In this document: positions 1 to 7,473 of the stretch, in pieces | Position numbering within the stretch: the first letter of the stretch is position 1 | Layout of the letters: the number at the start of each line of letters is the position of its first letter | Source of the DNA: ZC4RG30 sp039929265 | GTDB taxonomy: Bacteria > Pseudomonadota > Gammaproteobacteria > Steroidobacterales > Steroidobacteraceae | Reading direction: 5' to 3' | Length of the DNA stretch: 17,807 bases | Assembly: GCA_039929265.1 (NCBI GenBank) | Contig: JBDSRN010000158.1 | Location: 1 to 17,807 of the forward strand | Program-made: the position numbers and the translations under genes | Notes under the pieces: model-generated | Told to the model about the DNA's origin: nothing | The model's input: only the letters and a program-made list of their open reading frames with translations | Databases searched by the model: none

Positions 1-530
1 GTATTCATCACACGCGCCGCGTCGGCGGGTTTGTCGGAGAGATACAGCGCGGAGCCCACACGCACCCAGGTGTCATCGTCCGCCTTGCCGGACGCGATGA
101 CCTTCTGGCCAGTCTCGGCCGCCTTCGGGTAATCCTTGTTCTGGAAATGCAGCCCTGCGACTATGCGCGACATCTTTTCCGAGTCTTCTGGGGTAAGGAA
201 GCCCGAGTCCACCTCTGCCTCCAGTGACGGGATTGCCTCGCCGATGCGGCCAGCCTGATTCAGGGCCGCGACCCGCAACTGATGCACGACGAACACATCG
301 TACGGCGTCATCTTTGGATCCGATTCGAGCGTGGCGAGGGCCGCGAGGGCCTCGTCGTACTTCTTCTCGCCGATGAGCGCCTGCGCATCGGACAGTGGCT
401 TCTGCGCTGACTTGCTGATGGTCGGCGCTTTGGCCGCAGACTTGTCGGCCGCAGCGGCCGGCTGCACGGCAAGGCCGGCCCACGCAGCGACGACGACTGT
501 AAACAAAGCGTTTCTAAGGCTGGCTTTCAT
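1..530 (-). CDS. Secreted TPR-like repeat protein (C-terminus beyond window)
   Basis: The minus-strand frame is open from ATG at 530 to the window edge, giving 176 residues with no stop; the C-terminus is missing. Residues 1-28 look like a Sec signal peptide: K and R near the start, a hydrophobic stretch (FTVVVAAWAGLAV), then AAA before the likely cleavage site. The mature part is helical and Ala-rich, with repeat-like units (KKYDEALAALATLE, NKDYPKAAETGQKVIASG, DKPADAARVM) that resemble tetratricopeptide repeats, so a periplasmic scaffold or interaction protein is likely. A GAGG about 5 nt upstream supports the start. It lies 99 nt after the second exbD on the same strand, as a probable fifth gene of the tonB operon. 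The TPR call is by eye from partial repeats; the specific function is unknown. Confidence 0.7.
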   Translation of the reverse strand, partial: MKASLRNALFTVVVAAWAGLAVQPAAAADKSAAKAPTISKSAQKPLSDAQALIGEKKYDEALAALATLESDPKMTPYDVFVVHQLRVAALNQAGRIGEAIPSLEAEVDSGFLTPEDSEKMSRIVAGLHFQNKDYPKAAETGQKVIASGKADDDTWVRVGSALYLSDKPADAARVMN

Positions 531-629
531 ACGATCCTCGGCCGGGTTTGAGGAAATCTCGTCACAGCTGACGATAGTCCGCGAAGCATGAATGCGGCCT
601 TAACGGCCGGCGCCGGAGGTCGGGTCGGA

Positions 630-1055
630 CTACTCGGCGAACTGGGCGACGTTGACGAAGCCGATTTTCAACATGTGGTGACGCTGCGCCGATGCCAGTA
701 CTTTGGCCACCGTTTCGTAACGCGAGCGACGATCCGGACGCAGGTGAATTTCGGCCTGTGGTTCGATTTCCGATTCCTGTTCGAAATAGTTGTCGACCAC
801 ATTGATGTCCGAAACCGGCGTGCCGTTCCAGATGATGAGGCCGTCAAAGTCGATCTCGATTTCAATGACGCGCGGCAGTTCTGTAGGCGGCGGCTGATTC
901 GTATCGCGCGGCATGTCCAGCTTCACGGCGTGGGTCATGATGGGGAGAGTGATGATCAGCATGGTCAGCAGCACGAGCATCACGTCGATCAACGGGGTGG
1001 TGTTGATGTCCACCATTATGCCGTCAGTACTGCTGGTATTAACACTCATTGACAT
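630..1055 (-). CDS. exbD: ExbD/TolR-family biopolymer transport protein (second copy)
   Basis: A 141-residue protein with ExbD layout: a short cytoplasmic N-terminus, one transmembrane helix at about residues 21-43 carrying the essential membrane Asp (D24 in NTTPLIDVMLVLL), then a periplasmic domain. ExbD forms the stator/proton path with ExbB and energises TonB using the proton motive force. The periplasmic half has the family pattern (EIHLRPDRRSRYETVAKVL, a basic patch, then IGFVNV). The start at 1055 has GGAGA 8 nt upstream; a second ATG two codons on (1049) is possible. It follows the other exbD by 25 nt and differs clearly from it in the periplasmic domain, so it is a paralogue with a possibly distinct role rather than a recent duplicate. 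Confidence 0.9.
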   Translation of the reverse strand: MSMSVNTSSTDGIMVDINTTPLIDVMLVLLTMLIITLPIMTHAVKLDMPRDTNQPPPTELPRVIEIEIDFDGLIIWNGTPVSDINVVDNYFEQESEIEPQAEIHLRPDRRSRYETVAKVLASAQRHHMLKIGFVNVAQFAE

Positions 1056-1080
1056 CGAATTGCTCTCCGGTGGACGCGCA

Positions 1081-1524
1081 TCAGTTCAGGCGGCGCGAGC
1101 GCACGCCGTGGTCGGGCTCCGTAAGGAAGCCGACTTTGGCAATACCACCACGCTGAATTGCGAAGATGACTCGTCCGATCGCTTCGTAGCGCGTATTGAT
1201 ATCTGCGCGGATGTGCACTTCGGGCTGCGGCACCTGACGGGCCGACGCGGCGACGAGATTCACGAGCTGGGCGCTGTCTGCAACGGTAGCGCCCTGCCAG
1301 TAAACATTGCCGGCCGTGTCGACCGAAACCGTGATGTTCTCCGGTTTCGTGATCGTCGGGATGTTCACAGCCTTCGGCAGTATCACCGGTACAGCCTTGG
1401 TCGCCACGGGGATGGTGATCAGGAAGATGATCAGCAACACCAACATCACGTCCACTAGCGGCGTGGTGTTGATTTCCGACATCACTGTGTCGTCTGAATC
1501 AGGTCCCGGAACATTCATCGACAT
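1081..1524 (-). CDS. exbD: ExbD/TolR-family biopolymer transport protein (first copy)
   Basis: A 147-residue ExbD-family protein. NTTPLVDVMLVLLIIFLI holds the membrane segment with the conserved Asp at D25, the same position as the proton-conducting Asp of E. coli ExbD. A periplasmic domain follows (YWQGATVADSAQL, PEVHIRADINTRYEAIGRVI, KVGFLTEP). The start is backed by CAGGAG about 8 nt upstream. It sits 32 nt downstream of exbB and 25 nt upstream of the second exbD, the exbB-exbD1-exbD2 order known from Xanthomonas tonB clusters. Which copy is essential for TonB-dependent iron uptake cannot be told from sequence; in Xanthomonas the two copies are reported not to be equivalent. Confidence 0.92.
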   Translation of the reverse strand: MSMNVPGPDSDDTVMSEINTTPLVDVMLVLLIIFLITIPVATKAVPVILPKAVNIPTITKPENITVSVDTAGNVYWQGATVADSAQLVNLVAASARQVPQPEVHIRADINTRYEAIGRVIFAIQRGGIAKVGFLTEPDHGVRSRRLN

Positions 1525-1556
1525 GGCGCAGACTCCTGGATGCGATCAGGACGGGG

Positions 1557-2327
1557 TTACTTGCGCGCTGCCGCGGCGGAAGCCGCAGCCGGACGCGGCG
1601 CGAGGCTGATCGTCTCGGGACGCGCACCACCGATGAGATACGCCTGCAGGTCGCCCGTGAACTCGCGCAAGATGTCCTGGATAGCCTTGTTACGACGCAG
1701 CAGCACGTTGTAACCGAACACCGCGGGCACCGCGACCGCCAAACCGATGGCCGTCATGATGAGCGATTCGCCGACGGGGCCGGCAACGGTGCCGATGTCC
1801 GCCTGACCAGCGACGCCGATGGCCACCAGCGCGTTGAGGATGCCGTACACAGTGCCGAACAGACCCACGAACGGTGCCGTGGAACCCACCGTCGCGAGGA
1901 AAGACAGACCCGTGGACAGCTTGCCGTTGAGGTTGTCGACCGCGCGCTGCAGCGCCATCGCCAGCCATTCGTTCAACGAGATGCGATCGTTCAGGCGACC
2001 CTCGTGATGCGCGGCGGCGCGCAGGGCGGCCTCGGCAACCAGGCGGAAGTCGTCGTTCTTCGGCAGTTTCTCGGCGCCTTCCTTGGGGGTGGCGGCAGTC
2101 CAGAACTGCCTGTCCACGCGCACCGCAGATTTCTTCAGGCGGTACTGATCCCACAGCTTCGCGAAGATGATGTACCAGGACAGCAGCGACATGACCACGA
2201 GGATGATCAGCACGCCTCGGGTGATGTAGTCGCCTTGCGTCCAGACGGCACTCAGACCGTAGGGATTCTCGGCGTTTTCGGCGACGGCAGTCGTGACGAC
2301 TGCGGCTGTTTCGGCGGTGGGTTCCAT
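1557..2327 (-). CDS. exbB: ExbB proton channel (MotA/TolQ/ExbB family)
   Basis: A 256-residue inner-membrane protein with the three-helix ExbB/TolQ pattern: TM1 at about residues 38-62 (GVLIILVVMSLLSWYIIF), a long cytoplasmic loop, then two helices near the C-terminus containing the family signatures GSTAPFVGLFGTVYGI and GESLIMTAIGLAVAVPAV. It forms the pentameric channel that houses ExbD and drives TonB. I start at ATG 2327 (MEPTAETA), which has GAGGAA 6 nt upstream; the frame is open to an ATG at 2354, but that would add MRRLQPRKH with no ribosome site. It lies 71 nt after tonB and 32 nt before the first exbD. The final 20 residues are Ala-rich (PRPAAASAAAARK). Confidence 0.93.
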   Translation of the reverse strand: MEPTAETAAVVTTAVAENAENPYGLSAVWTQGDYITRGVLIILVVMSLLSWYIIFAKLWDQYRLKKSAVRVDRQFWTAATPKEGAEKLPKNDDFRLVAEAALRAAAHHEGRLNDRISLNEWLAMALQRAVDNLNGKLSTGLSFLATVGSTAPFVGLFGTVYGILNALVAIGVAGQADIGTVAGPVGESLIMTAIGLAVAVPAVFGYNVLLRRNKAIQDILREFTGDLQAYLIGGARPETISLAPRPAAASAAAARK

Positions 2328-2348
2328 ATGTTTCCTCGGTTGCAGACG

Positions 2349-2370
2349 ACGCACTCGCGTGACGGTGCGT
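2349..2370 (-). other. Small hairpin in the tonB-exbB gap
   Basis: A perfect 6-bp inverted repeat (ACGCAC / GTGCGT) with a 10-nt loop lies between the tonB stop and the exbB ribosome site, next to an A/T-only tract (2370-2383). On the transcribed strand the A/T tract precedes the hairpin, so it does not look like a terminator of the operon. It could be an mRNA processing or stability element, or chance. Confidence 0.3.
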
Positions 2371-2398
2371 TTTAAAATTTAATTGAGTGGGACGGTCT

Positions 2399-3037
2399 TC
2401 AGTTGTTCTTCAATTCAAACTTGACGCGCAGATTGAAGCAGTCAGACACGGGCTTGCCGTTCGTCGTTGCCGCCTGAACTCGCAACGCCTTGGCGTACTT
2501 GACCGCCGCCTCGTCGAGCCGTGGAAACTTCGAAGACGTCTTCACCACAGGCTCCTGCGCAATCTTTCCGGTCTCCGCGACGCAGATCTCGACGATCGCG
2601 CTGCCCTGCTCTTCAAGGCGCTTGGAGGTCGGCGGATAGTAGTCGTCCGACATCGGCTGCGTGCCCTTGCGCAAACCGGCCCTTGTCCCCGGAACGGAAG
2701 CGGAGGGCGGCGGTGGCGCCGGCGGCGGTGGCCTGCTCGTTGTGTTGGACAGTGCCGTGGTGTTCGGGGCATCCATCGGAACGTTGATCTCAACGATAGG
2801 CGGCGGCATCTGCACCGGCGGGATTTCCGTCTTCGGCGGAGGCGGTGGTGGCGGCTTGTCTTCCTCCAGCTTCTCCTCGATGACTTTCGTCTCGATTGGA
2901 GGCGCGATCAGCTCCATCGTGCGACGCGCAAGGCCGTTCGCAAGTCCCCAGATGAGGAGAAGATGAAAGATAACGATCCCGGCCAGCACCGTAATGCGCC
3001 GGGATGCCCACATGTTGTCGTGTACGTATACGCCCAT
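2399..3037 (-). CDS. tonB: TonB energy-transducing protein
   Basis: A 212-residue TonB. A short N-terminus leads to a single membrane anchor at about residues 15-34 (ITVLAGIVIFHLLLIWGLA) with a His in the helix (H25), matching the functional membrane His of E. coli TonB. Pro-rich periplasm-spanning segments follow at about 61-80 (KPPPPPPPKTEIPPV) and 103-113, then a C-terminal TonB domain from about 131 to 212 (DYYPPTSKRLEEQGSAIVEI), ending in the beta-strand LRVKFELK. Two Cys in that domain (C152, C190) might form a disulfide. TonB carries energy from ExbB/ExbD to outer-membrane receptors for siderophores and other ligands. The ATG at 3037 has only a poor ribosome site; an in-frame ATG at 3013 (MWASRR) is the alternative. 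First gene of the exbBDD operon. Confidence 0.92.
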   Translation of the reverse strand: MGVYVHDNMWASRRITVLAGIVIFHLLLIWGLANGLARRTMELIAPPIETKVIEEKLEEDKPPPPPPPKTEIPPVQMPPPIVEINVPMDAPNTTALSNTTSRPPPPAPPPPSASVPGTRAGLRKGTQPMSDDYYPPTSKRLEEQGSAIVEICVAETGKIAQEPVVKTSSKFPRLDEAAVKYAKALRVQAATTNGKPVSDCFNLRVKFELKNN

Positions 3038-3306
3038 AATTCGCTGAAGCTATGCTGCCTCGTTCGTCGTCGGGTTGATCAGGCGATGCGATCGCGTCAC
3101 TTCCGTCAGCGTCGGAAGGTATCTACCTTCGCCGCGCGACGCAAGTACGCCAACCTCGTCTCCTGTTCTCATGTTTCGTCGTCTCAGTTCGTCTGCCGCT
3201 TGCTGCATTCCCGCAGCGATCGATCATCAGTTGCCTGAGAGTTTCGAATTCGCTTGCGTGGCTTTCGCTAAAAAACCCGCCGCTGTTCGTATCCGACTCT
3301 TAATGT
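3038..3306 (-). other. Long structured 5' leader of the tonB operon
   Basis: About 270 nt separate the predicted transcription start from tonB, with no convincing short gene inside. On the transcribed strand there is a stem-loop at 3142-3109 (outer GCGTC/GACGC, inner perfect GAAGGT-AGAT-ACCTTC), a small GCTGC...GCAGC hairpin near 3217-3202, and the string ACTCTCAGGCAA at 3243-3232, which resembles the conserved 3' arm of glycine riboswitch aptamers. The rest of that aptamer (GGAGAG, CCGAAGG-GCAA) is only weakly matched. I see no U-tract after these hairpins, so any control would act on translation or RNA stability. Function unknown. Confidence 0.45.
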
Positions 3307-3312
3307 GCTTGC

Positions 3313-3341
3313 ACTGTAACCGCGAAGCGCAAAACTGACAA
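3313..3341 (-). promoter_or_regulatory. Sigma70-like promoter for tonB-exbB-exbD
   Basis: On the minus strand, TTGTCA (3341-3336) and TACAGT (3318-3313) are separated by exactly 17 nt, each differing from consensus by one or two bases. It begins 15 nt past the ilvD stop and points at tonB, putting transcription start near 3306. I saw no intrinsic terminator between ilvD and this site, so readthrough from ilvD may add to it. No clear Fur box was recognised nearby. Confidence 0.6.
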
Positions 3342-3355
3342 CCATTTATACGGCT

Positions 3356-5038
3356 TCATTCAGTCACTGCGCCACGTGATGCACTGCTGACGACGCGGGC
3401 ATATTTAGCTAGCACACCGCGCTGCGTATAGGGGCGGCGCGGCAGCCACGCGTTTTTGCGCTTTTTGAGTTCAGCGGCGGTGAGAGCAACCCGCAGTGTC
3501 CGCCCTTCGGCATCGATCGAAACGACATCGCCGTTGCGCAGCAGAGCGATGGGCCCGCCCAGCGCAGCCTCCGGAGAAATATGTCCTACAACGAAGCCAT
3601 GGCTGCCGCCGGAGAAACGGCCGTCGGTGATCAAAGCGACCTTGTCGCCCAGTCCACGTCCCATTATTGCACCGGTAGGACTCAGCATTTCTCTCATGCC
3701 GGGCCCGCCGCGAGGACCTTCATTACGGATGACCACCACGTCGCCGGCGCGCACCTTGTCCGCAAGGATTGCCGCCGTCGCCTGTTCTTCACCTTCGAAC
3801 ACGCGCGCCGGCCCAGTGAATTTCAGCCCTTCGTAACCGGTGATCTTGGCCACCGCGCCTTCCGCTGCGAGATTTCCATAGAGAATAACGAGATGACTGT
3901 TTTTCTTGATGGGCCGATCCATCGGTCGCACGATCTCCTGCCCTGCGGGGTAATCGGCGATGTCTGCGAGGTTGTGCGCGAGCGTGCGGCCCGTGGCTGT
4001 GAGGCAATCGCCGTGCAGCAAATCGGCGTCGAGCAGCCGGCGCATCAGCGGCAGGATGCCGCCGATCTCGATGAGTTCCGACATGAGATAGCGGCCGCTG
4101 GGTCGCACGTCCGCCAGCACCGGTACGCGCTTGCCGATACGGGTGAAATCATCGAGCGTGAGTTTGACGCCGGCCGCATGCGCAATCGCGAGCAGATGCA
4201 GCACAGCATTGGTGGAGCCGGCGAGCGCGATCGTTACTGTGATTGCATTCTCGAACGCCTTGCGCGTGAGGATGTCACGCGGCGTGATGCCCTCCTTCAG
4301 CATGTGCATCACTGCCTTGCCAGCACGCAGGCAATCCTCGCGCTTGCGATCGCTCACTGCTTCCTGCGCGGAGCTGCCCGGGAGGCTGAGGCCTAGCGCT
4401 TCGATTGCCGAGGCCATCGAGTTCGCGGTGTACATGCCGCCGCAGCTGCCAGGTCCAGGTATCGAGGTGCGTTCGACTTCGAGCAATTGTGCGTCCGACA
4501 CCGCGCCGCTGGCATGCCCGCCCACTGCCTCGAATACCGAAACGATGTCGCGCCGCTTGGCGCCGGGACGAATCGTGCCTCCGTACACGAACACCGCTGG
4601 CCGATTGAGCCGCGCGAGCGCCATGGCGCAGCCGGGGATGTTCTTGTCGCAGCCGCCAATCGCGATGATGCCGTCGAAGCCTTCGGCACCCGCCACGGTC
4701 TCGATCGAATCTGCAATTACTTCGCGCGAAACGAGCGAGTAGCGCATGCCGGGCGAACCCATCGAAATTCCGTCGGAAACGGTGATGGTGTTGAACAGTA
4801 CGCCCTTTGCGCCTGCGGCGTCCGCGCCGGCGACGGCGGCGTTGGCGAGATCCCCTATGTGCATGTTGCAAGGGGTGAGGTTCGCCCAGGTGGACGCAAT
4901 ACCGATCTGCGGGCGGGCGAAGTCCGCATCGTTGAAGCCTACCGCACGCAACATCGCGCGCGACGGTGTCTGCTTCACGCCATCTACTACCAGACGCGAA
5001 TACTTGCGCATGTCCGGTGTCTTCTTCTTTCTGCTCAT
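3356..5038 (-). CDS. ilvD: Dihydroxy-acid dehydratase
   Basis: A 560-residue IlvD/Edd-family enzyme, normal length. It dehydrates 2,3-dihydroxy-isovalerate and 2,3-dihydroxy-3-methylvalerate to the 2-oxo acids for valine, leucine and isoleucine synthesis, in the cytoplasm. Three cysteines for the Fe-S cluster are in place: C57 (NLTPCNMH), C130 (IGGCDKNIPGC) and C199 (GPGSCGGMYTANSM). D89 (VSDGISMG) and D131/K132 fit the metal site, and DGRFSGGSHG carries the likely catalytic Ser. The three-Cys pattern, with a length near 560, fits the [2Fe-2S] branch of the family. The start overlaps the stop of the upstream decayed transporter (ATGA) and has GAGGC close upstream. It is split from the ilvC-leu operon, which runs the other way from about 7.3 kb. 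Confidence 0.96.
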   Translation of the reverse strand: MSRKKKTPDMRKYSRLVVDGVKQTPSRAMLRAVGFNDADFARPQIGIASTWANLTPCNMHIGDLANAAVAGADAAGAKGVLFNTITVSDGISMGSPGMRYSLVSREVIADSIETVAGAEGFDGIIAIGGCDKNIPGCAMALARLNRPAVFVYGGTIRPGAKRRDIVSVFEAVGGHASGAVSDAQLLEVERTSIPGPGSCGGMYTANSMASAIEALGLSLPGSSAQEAVSDRKREDCLRAGKAVMHMLKEGITPRDILTRKAFENAITVTIALAGSTNAVLHLLAIAHAAGVKLTLDDFTRIGKRVPVLADVRPSGRYLMSELIEIGGILPLMRRLLDADLLHGDCLTATGRTLAHNLADIADYPAGQEIVRPMDRPIKKNSHLVILYGNLAAEGAVAKITGYEGLKFTGPARVFEGEEQATAAILADKVRAGDVVVIRNEGPRGGPGMREMLSPTGAIMGRGLGDKVALITDGRFSGGSHGFVVGHISPEAALGGPIALLRNGDVVSIDAEGRTLRVALTAAELKKRKNAWLPRRPYTQRGVLAKYARVVSSASRGAVTE

Positions 5039-5789
5039 TCTGCCTCGCGTTGGTTGATCCGCCCGTGCTCGCGGCGCATCTGCATGAAACTCAGCGCGCC
5101 GGCGAACGTCATCGCCAGCGGTACCAGCACCGATAGTTTGCCACTACCTGGCCGCTGTTCCTCCCGACACGCGTAAAACAACACGCCTGCCGAGGGTGCG
5201 ATAAGCCCGCGCACGCCGGTGAGCGTCACGTTGACTCCGACGTAGTGTTGCATGCGGCCGAGCGATGCGAAATCTGTGACCCAGGCTCCAGCCCAGAGTC
5301 CTCCGGCAGTGGCGACGGCGGCATTACCGCTCCAATCCACAGCCGGCGAACCAGCCCGTGACCAGCGCGAGAAACGAGACGGCAATCGCGGTCACCAGCG
5401 CCCAGCACTGGCGCGCGCGCTATTCGATGACGGGACCGCCGTCGAACCATGAGATTGCCTGCGCCGAACATGCTCGGCCAGAACATGTAGCGGCGATAGG
5501 CAGGATCTCGCGCAGAACCTGGCCCAGCACACCCAGACTGAATGCATCCCAGCGGTCCAGATCGCCGCGTGCACAGTGAGGATGCCGGCCCAGATCACTC
5601 GCACGGGGATCATCGACACGCCCGCGAACACGAGCGTGCGCTTCGTGCGGCGCGCGGCCGATCAACCCCAGGCAATGCGAACGTCGCGAGCCACGGCACC
5701 ATGAGCCGCACGCGTTCGTGAAACCCCTTTTTCACCAGGACCGCGCCAAAAATGGCCTCGACCATGGCACTGGGTTTTTCCGCGCTCAT
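5035..5789 (-). pseudogene. Decayed MFS-like transporter
   Basis: No frame is open across this stretch, but membrane-protein fragments run through successive minus-strand frames in the right order. From ATG 5789: EAIFGAVLVKKGFHERVRLM and PWLATFALPG, then a shift near 5670; then LIGRAPHEAHA; TLVFAGVSMIPVRVIWAGIL and HAAIWTAGM; FSLGVLGQVLREILP; RRYMFWPSMFGAGNLM; WFDGGPVIE followed by a stop; AIAVSFLALVTGWFAG; and lastly a frame from about 5340 with YVGVNVTLTGVRGLIAPSAG, typical of the C-terminal half of MFS proteins. At least five frame changes and a total of about 250 codons against the usual 400 or so indicate frameshifts plus an internal loss. The ATG overlaps the aminopeptidase stop, and the final TGA overlaps the ilvD ATG, so the intact ancestor was translationally coupled in this operon. 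Assembly error is possible, but flanking genes are clean. Confidence 0.72.
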
Positions 5790-7195
5790 CCGTAACGACG
5801 GCGGATGAGCGAATACAACGCACGTACCCCATGAGCTTCAGCACCCAGCGGACGACCGGGTCGGTCGCGCGGGTTCCAGGCATACAGATCGACATGCAGC
5901 CACTGCGGACAAGCGGTGACGAATCGCTTGAGAAACAGCGCTGCGATGATCGCTCCCCCGAAACCGCCCGCAGCGACGTTGCCGATGTCGGCGACGCTGC
6001 TGGAAAAATGGTCGTCGTAACCCGCCCACAGCGGCATCGGCCACAACGGATCGCCCTCCTCCATTGCGCAGCGATATAGCTGACCGAGCAACTCTTCGCT
6101 GTTGCTGAATGCCGCGGGCAGCTCGGGTCCGAGTGCGACCCGCGCCGCACCGGTGAGGGTTGCAAGATCCACGAGCAGGTCTGGATTGTCCGAATCGGCA
6201 TCGGCCAGCGCATCGGCGAGCACCAGACGCCCTTCCGCATCGGTGTTGCCGATTTCGACGCTGAGACCCTTGCGCGAAAGCCAGACGTCGCTGGGACGGA
6301 ACGCCTCCCCATCGACGCTGTTCTCTACTGCCGGGATCAGCACGCGCAACTGGATGGGCGCGCGCATTTCGAGCAGCAGGCGCGCGAGCGCCAGGACGCA
6401 GGCTGCGCCACCCATATCCTTCTTCATGAGCGACATGCCAGCGGAAGGCTTGATGTCGAGGCCGCCGGTGTCGAAGCACACGCCCTTGCCAACCAGCGTC
6501 ACTCGCGGCACGTGTTCCGCACCCCAGCGACAGTCGATAAGTCGCGGCGCACGCGGGCTGCCGCGTCCCACCGCGGCGATCAGCGGGTAGCCGGTACGCA
6601 GTGCCTCGTCCATCACGATGCGCGACGTACCGCCGTGGCGCTGCACGAGCGTGAGCGCGGCATCAGCGAGCTCCTGCGGGCCGAAATCGTTGGGCGGCGC
6701 ATTGATGAGATCGCGGGCCCAGTTGAGCGCACCGGCCGCGCTGCGAGCATAGGGGATGTCTGCCGCAGAAGGGGCGACCAGCCGCGCGCGCCGGGCCGGT
6801 GTGCCCGACCGGTAGCGCGCAAAGCTGTATCCGCCCAGCAGCCAGCTCAGCACGAACTGCGTGGCAGCGTCGTTGCGTAACAAAGTGCGTAGCACATAGC
6901 GGTTCACAGGCAGTAGGGCGGCAAGCGCAGCACCGCACCATGGATCCGGCTCCGCATTCGCGCCCAGTCCGGCGACGACTCCAGCGAGCGTGCCGTCGGG
7001 CGCCGGGATGTGCACCACACGCCCCTTTTCGCCCTGGAAGCCGTGCGCCCGAAGCCACGCGCCGGTCGCGGCGGGCTGCGAGGCGAGCCACGCGGGCAAT
7101 GCCGTGTCAGTTATCAGCCACAACGGCAGCACCTCGCCTTCGCCGGCGTCGAGCAGTGTATCCGCGAGGCTTGTTTCGTCGGCAGTTGCGCTCAC
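5786..7195 (-). CDS. M17 leucyl aminopeptidase family protein
   Basis: A cytosolic di-metal exopeptidase that removes N-terminal residues from peptides. The M17 active site is complete; counting from GTG 7195, K237 and D242 lie in LVGKGVCFDTGG, K249 in LDIKPSAGMSLMKKDMGGAA with D260 following, and NTDAEGRL gives D319, E321 and R323. At 469 residues with a short N-terminal domain it resembles the compact M17 proteins more than E. coli PepA (503 residues). I choose GTG 7195, which has AGGA about 7 nt upstream; a TTG at 7231 would add 12 residues without a ribosome site. It heads an operon with the transporter remnant and ilvD, the TGA stop overlapping the next ATG. A link to amino-acid recycling is plausible but inferred. 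Confidence 0.9.
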   Translation of the reverse strand: MSATADETSLADTLLDAGEGEVLPLWLITDTALPAWLASQPAATGAWLRAHGFQGEKGRVVHIPAPDGTLAGVVAGLGANAEPDPWCGAALAALLPVNRYVLRTLLRNDAATQFVLSWLLGGYSFARYRSGTPARRARLVAPSAADIPYARSAAGALNWARDLINAPPNDFGPQELADAALTLVQRHGGTSRIVMDEALRTGYPLIAAVGRGSPRAPRLIDCRWGAEHVPRVTLVGKGVCFDTGGLDIKPSAGMSLMKKDMGGAACVLALARLLLEMRAPIQLRVLIPAVENSVDGEAFRPSDVWLSRKGLSVEIGNTDAEGRLVLADALADADSDNPDLLVDLATLTGAARVALGPELPAAFSNSEELLGQLYRCAMEEGDPLWPMPLWAGYDDHFSSSVADIGNVAAGGFGGAIIAALFLKRFVTACPQWLHVDLYAWNPRDRPGRPLGAEAHGVRALYSLIRRRYG

Positions 7196-7322
7196 GCGGG
7201 ATCCTGTTGCAGCGCCGCGGCGCGTTGACAAATGGTTTGCGGATGTGTTGACATCGACATGTTAATCAAGAATTTGAGCCGCACTTTAGCCCATGCAGAA
7301 GCAGGCAGATCGCGCAACGATT
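7196..7322. promoter_or_regulatory. Divergent promoter region, aminopeptidase / ilv-leu operon
   Basis: This gap must hold the promoters of both divergent operons. On the plus strand there are two exact TTGACA hexamers (7225-7230 and 7248-7253), but no good -10 at the proper distance from either; GTTAAT (7261-7266), 18 nt after TTGCGG (7237-7242), is a weak alternative. I could not settle the transcription start for either direction. Confidence 0.35.
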
Positions 7323-7430
7323 ATGGCTGAGAACCTCACCACGCCGGTGATCTCGGTCGTCGTCGTACTTCTGCCCGTCGTTCTACTGCCCATTCCGGGC
7401 AGCTGGTGCGGGAGCCGCGAGCGAAGCTGA
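7323..7430 (+). CDS. ilvL: Branched-chain amino-acid leader peptide
   Basis: A 35-residue ORF of typical leader-peptide composition. Residues 9-24 read VISVVVVLLPVVLLPI, in which 13 of 16 are Val, Leu or Ile; the whole peptide has 7 Val, 5 Leu and 2 Ile. It resembles E. coli IlvL (ISVVVIIIPP) in sense and pattern. The control codons span 7347-7394 and are followed, 32 nt after the stop, by a strong terminator. Ribosome stalling at these codons when charged Val, Leu or Ile tRNA is short would be expected to favour readthrough into ilvC. No good ribosome site precedes ATG 7323; an in-frame ATG at 7293 would give a 45-residue peptide with the same control region. Confidence 0.85.
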   Translation: MAENLTTPVISVVVVLLPVVLLPIPGSWCGSRERS

Positions 7431-7473
7431 AGAAAGGCGAGCGAGCAGGCAGAATCCAAAACCCCGCACCGGC
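7386..7473 (+). promoter_or_regulatory. Attenuator antiterminator and upstream hairpin
   Basis: GCTGGTGCGGG (7402-7412), inside the leader-peptide gene, can pair with CCCGCACCGGC (7463-7473), the left arm of the terminator: 11 bp with one G-U pair. This is the expected antiterminator. Just upstream, CTGCCC (7386-7391) and GGGCAG (7397-7402) form a perfect 6-bp hairpin that overlaps the 5' end of the antiterminator arm; another CTGCCC at 7371-7376 offers an alternative partner. A ribosome stalled on the Val/Leu/Ile codons would cover this hairpin and free the antiterminator arm. Pairings were found by eye; the competing energies are not calculated. Confidence 0.7.

Noticed and set aside
588..1052. 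Plus-strand open frame opposite the second exbD
   Set aside because: His/Asp/Arg-rich shadow of a clear ExbD gene; no ribosome site or motif.
2349..2383. Plus-strand hairpin followed by TTTTAAAATTT as a terminator
   Set aside because: No plus-strand gene lies upstream to be terminated; the stem is only 6 bp and the tract soon turns to A.
3157..3170. CAGGAGAC on the minus strand as a cobalamin riboswitch B12 box upstream of tonB
   Set aside because: Only the eight-base core matches. The other conserved cobalamin riboswitch segments upstream are not there.
7225..7253. Two TTGACA hexamers 23 nt apart as a repeated operator
   Set aside because: Flanking bases do not match between the two copies, and the hexamer alone is too short to call; kept only as possible -35 boxes.
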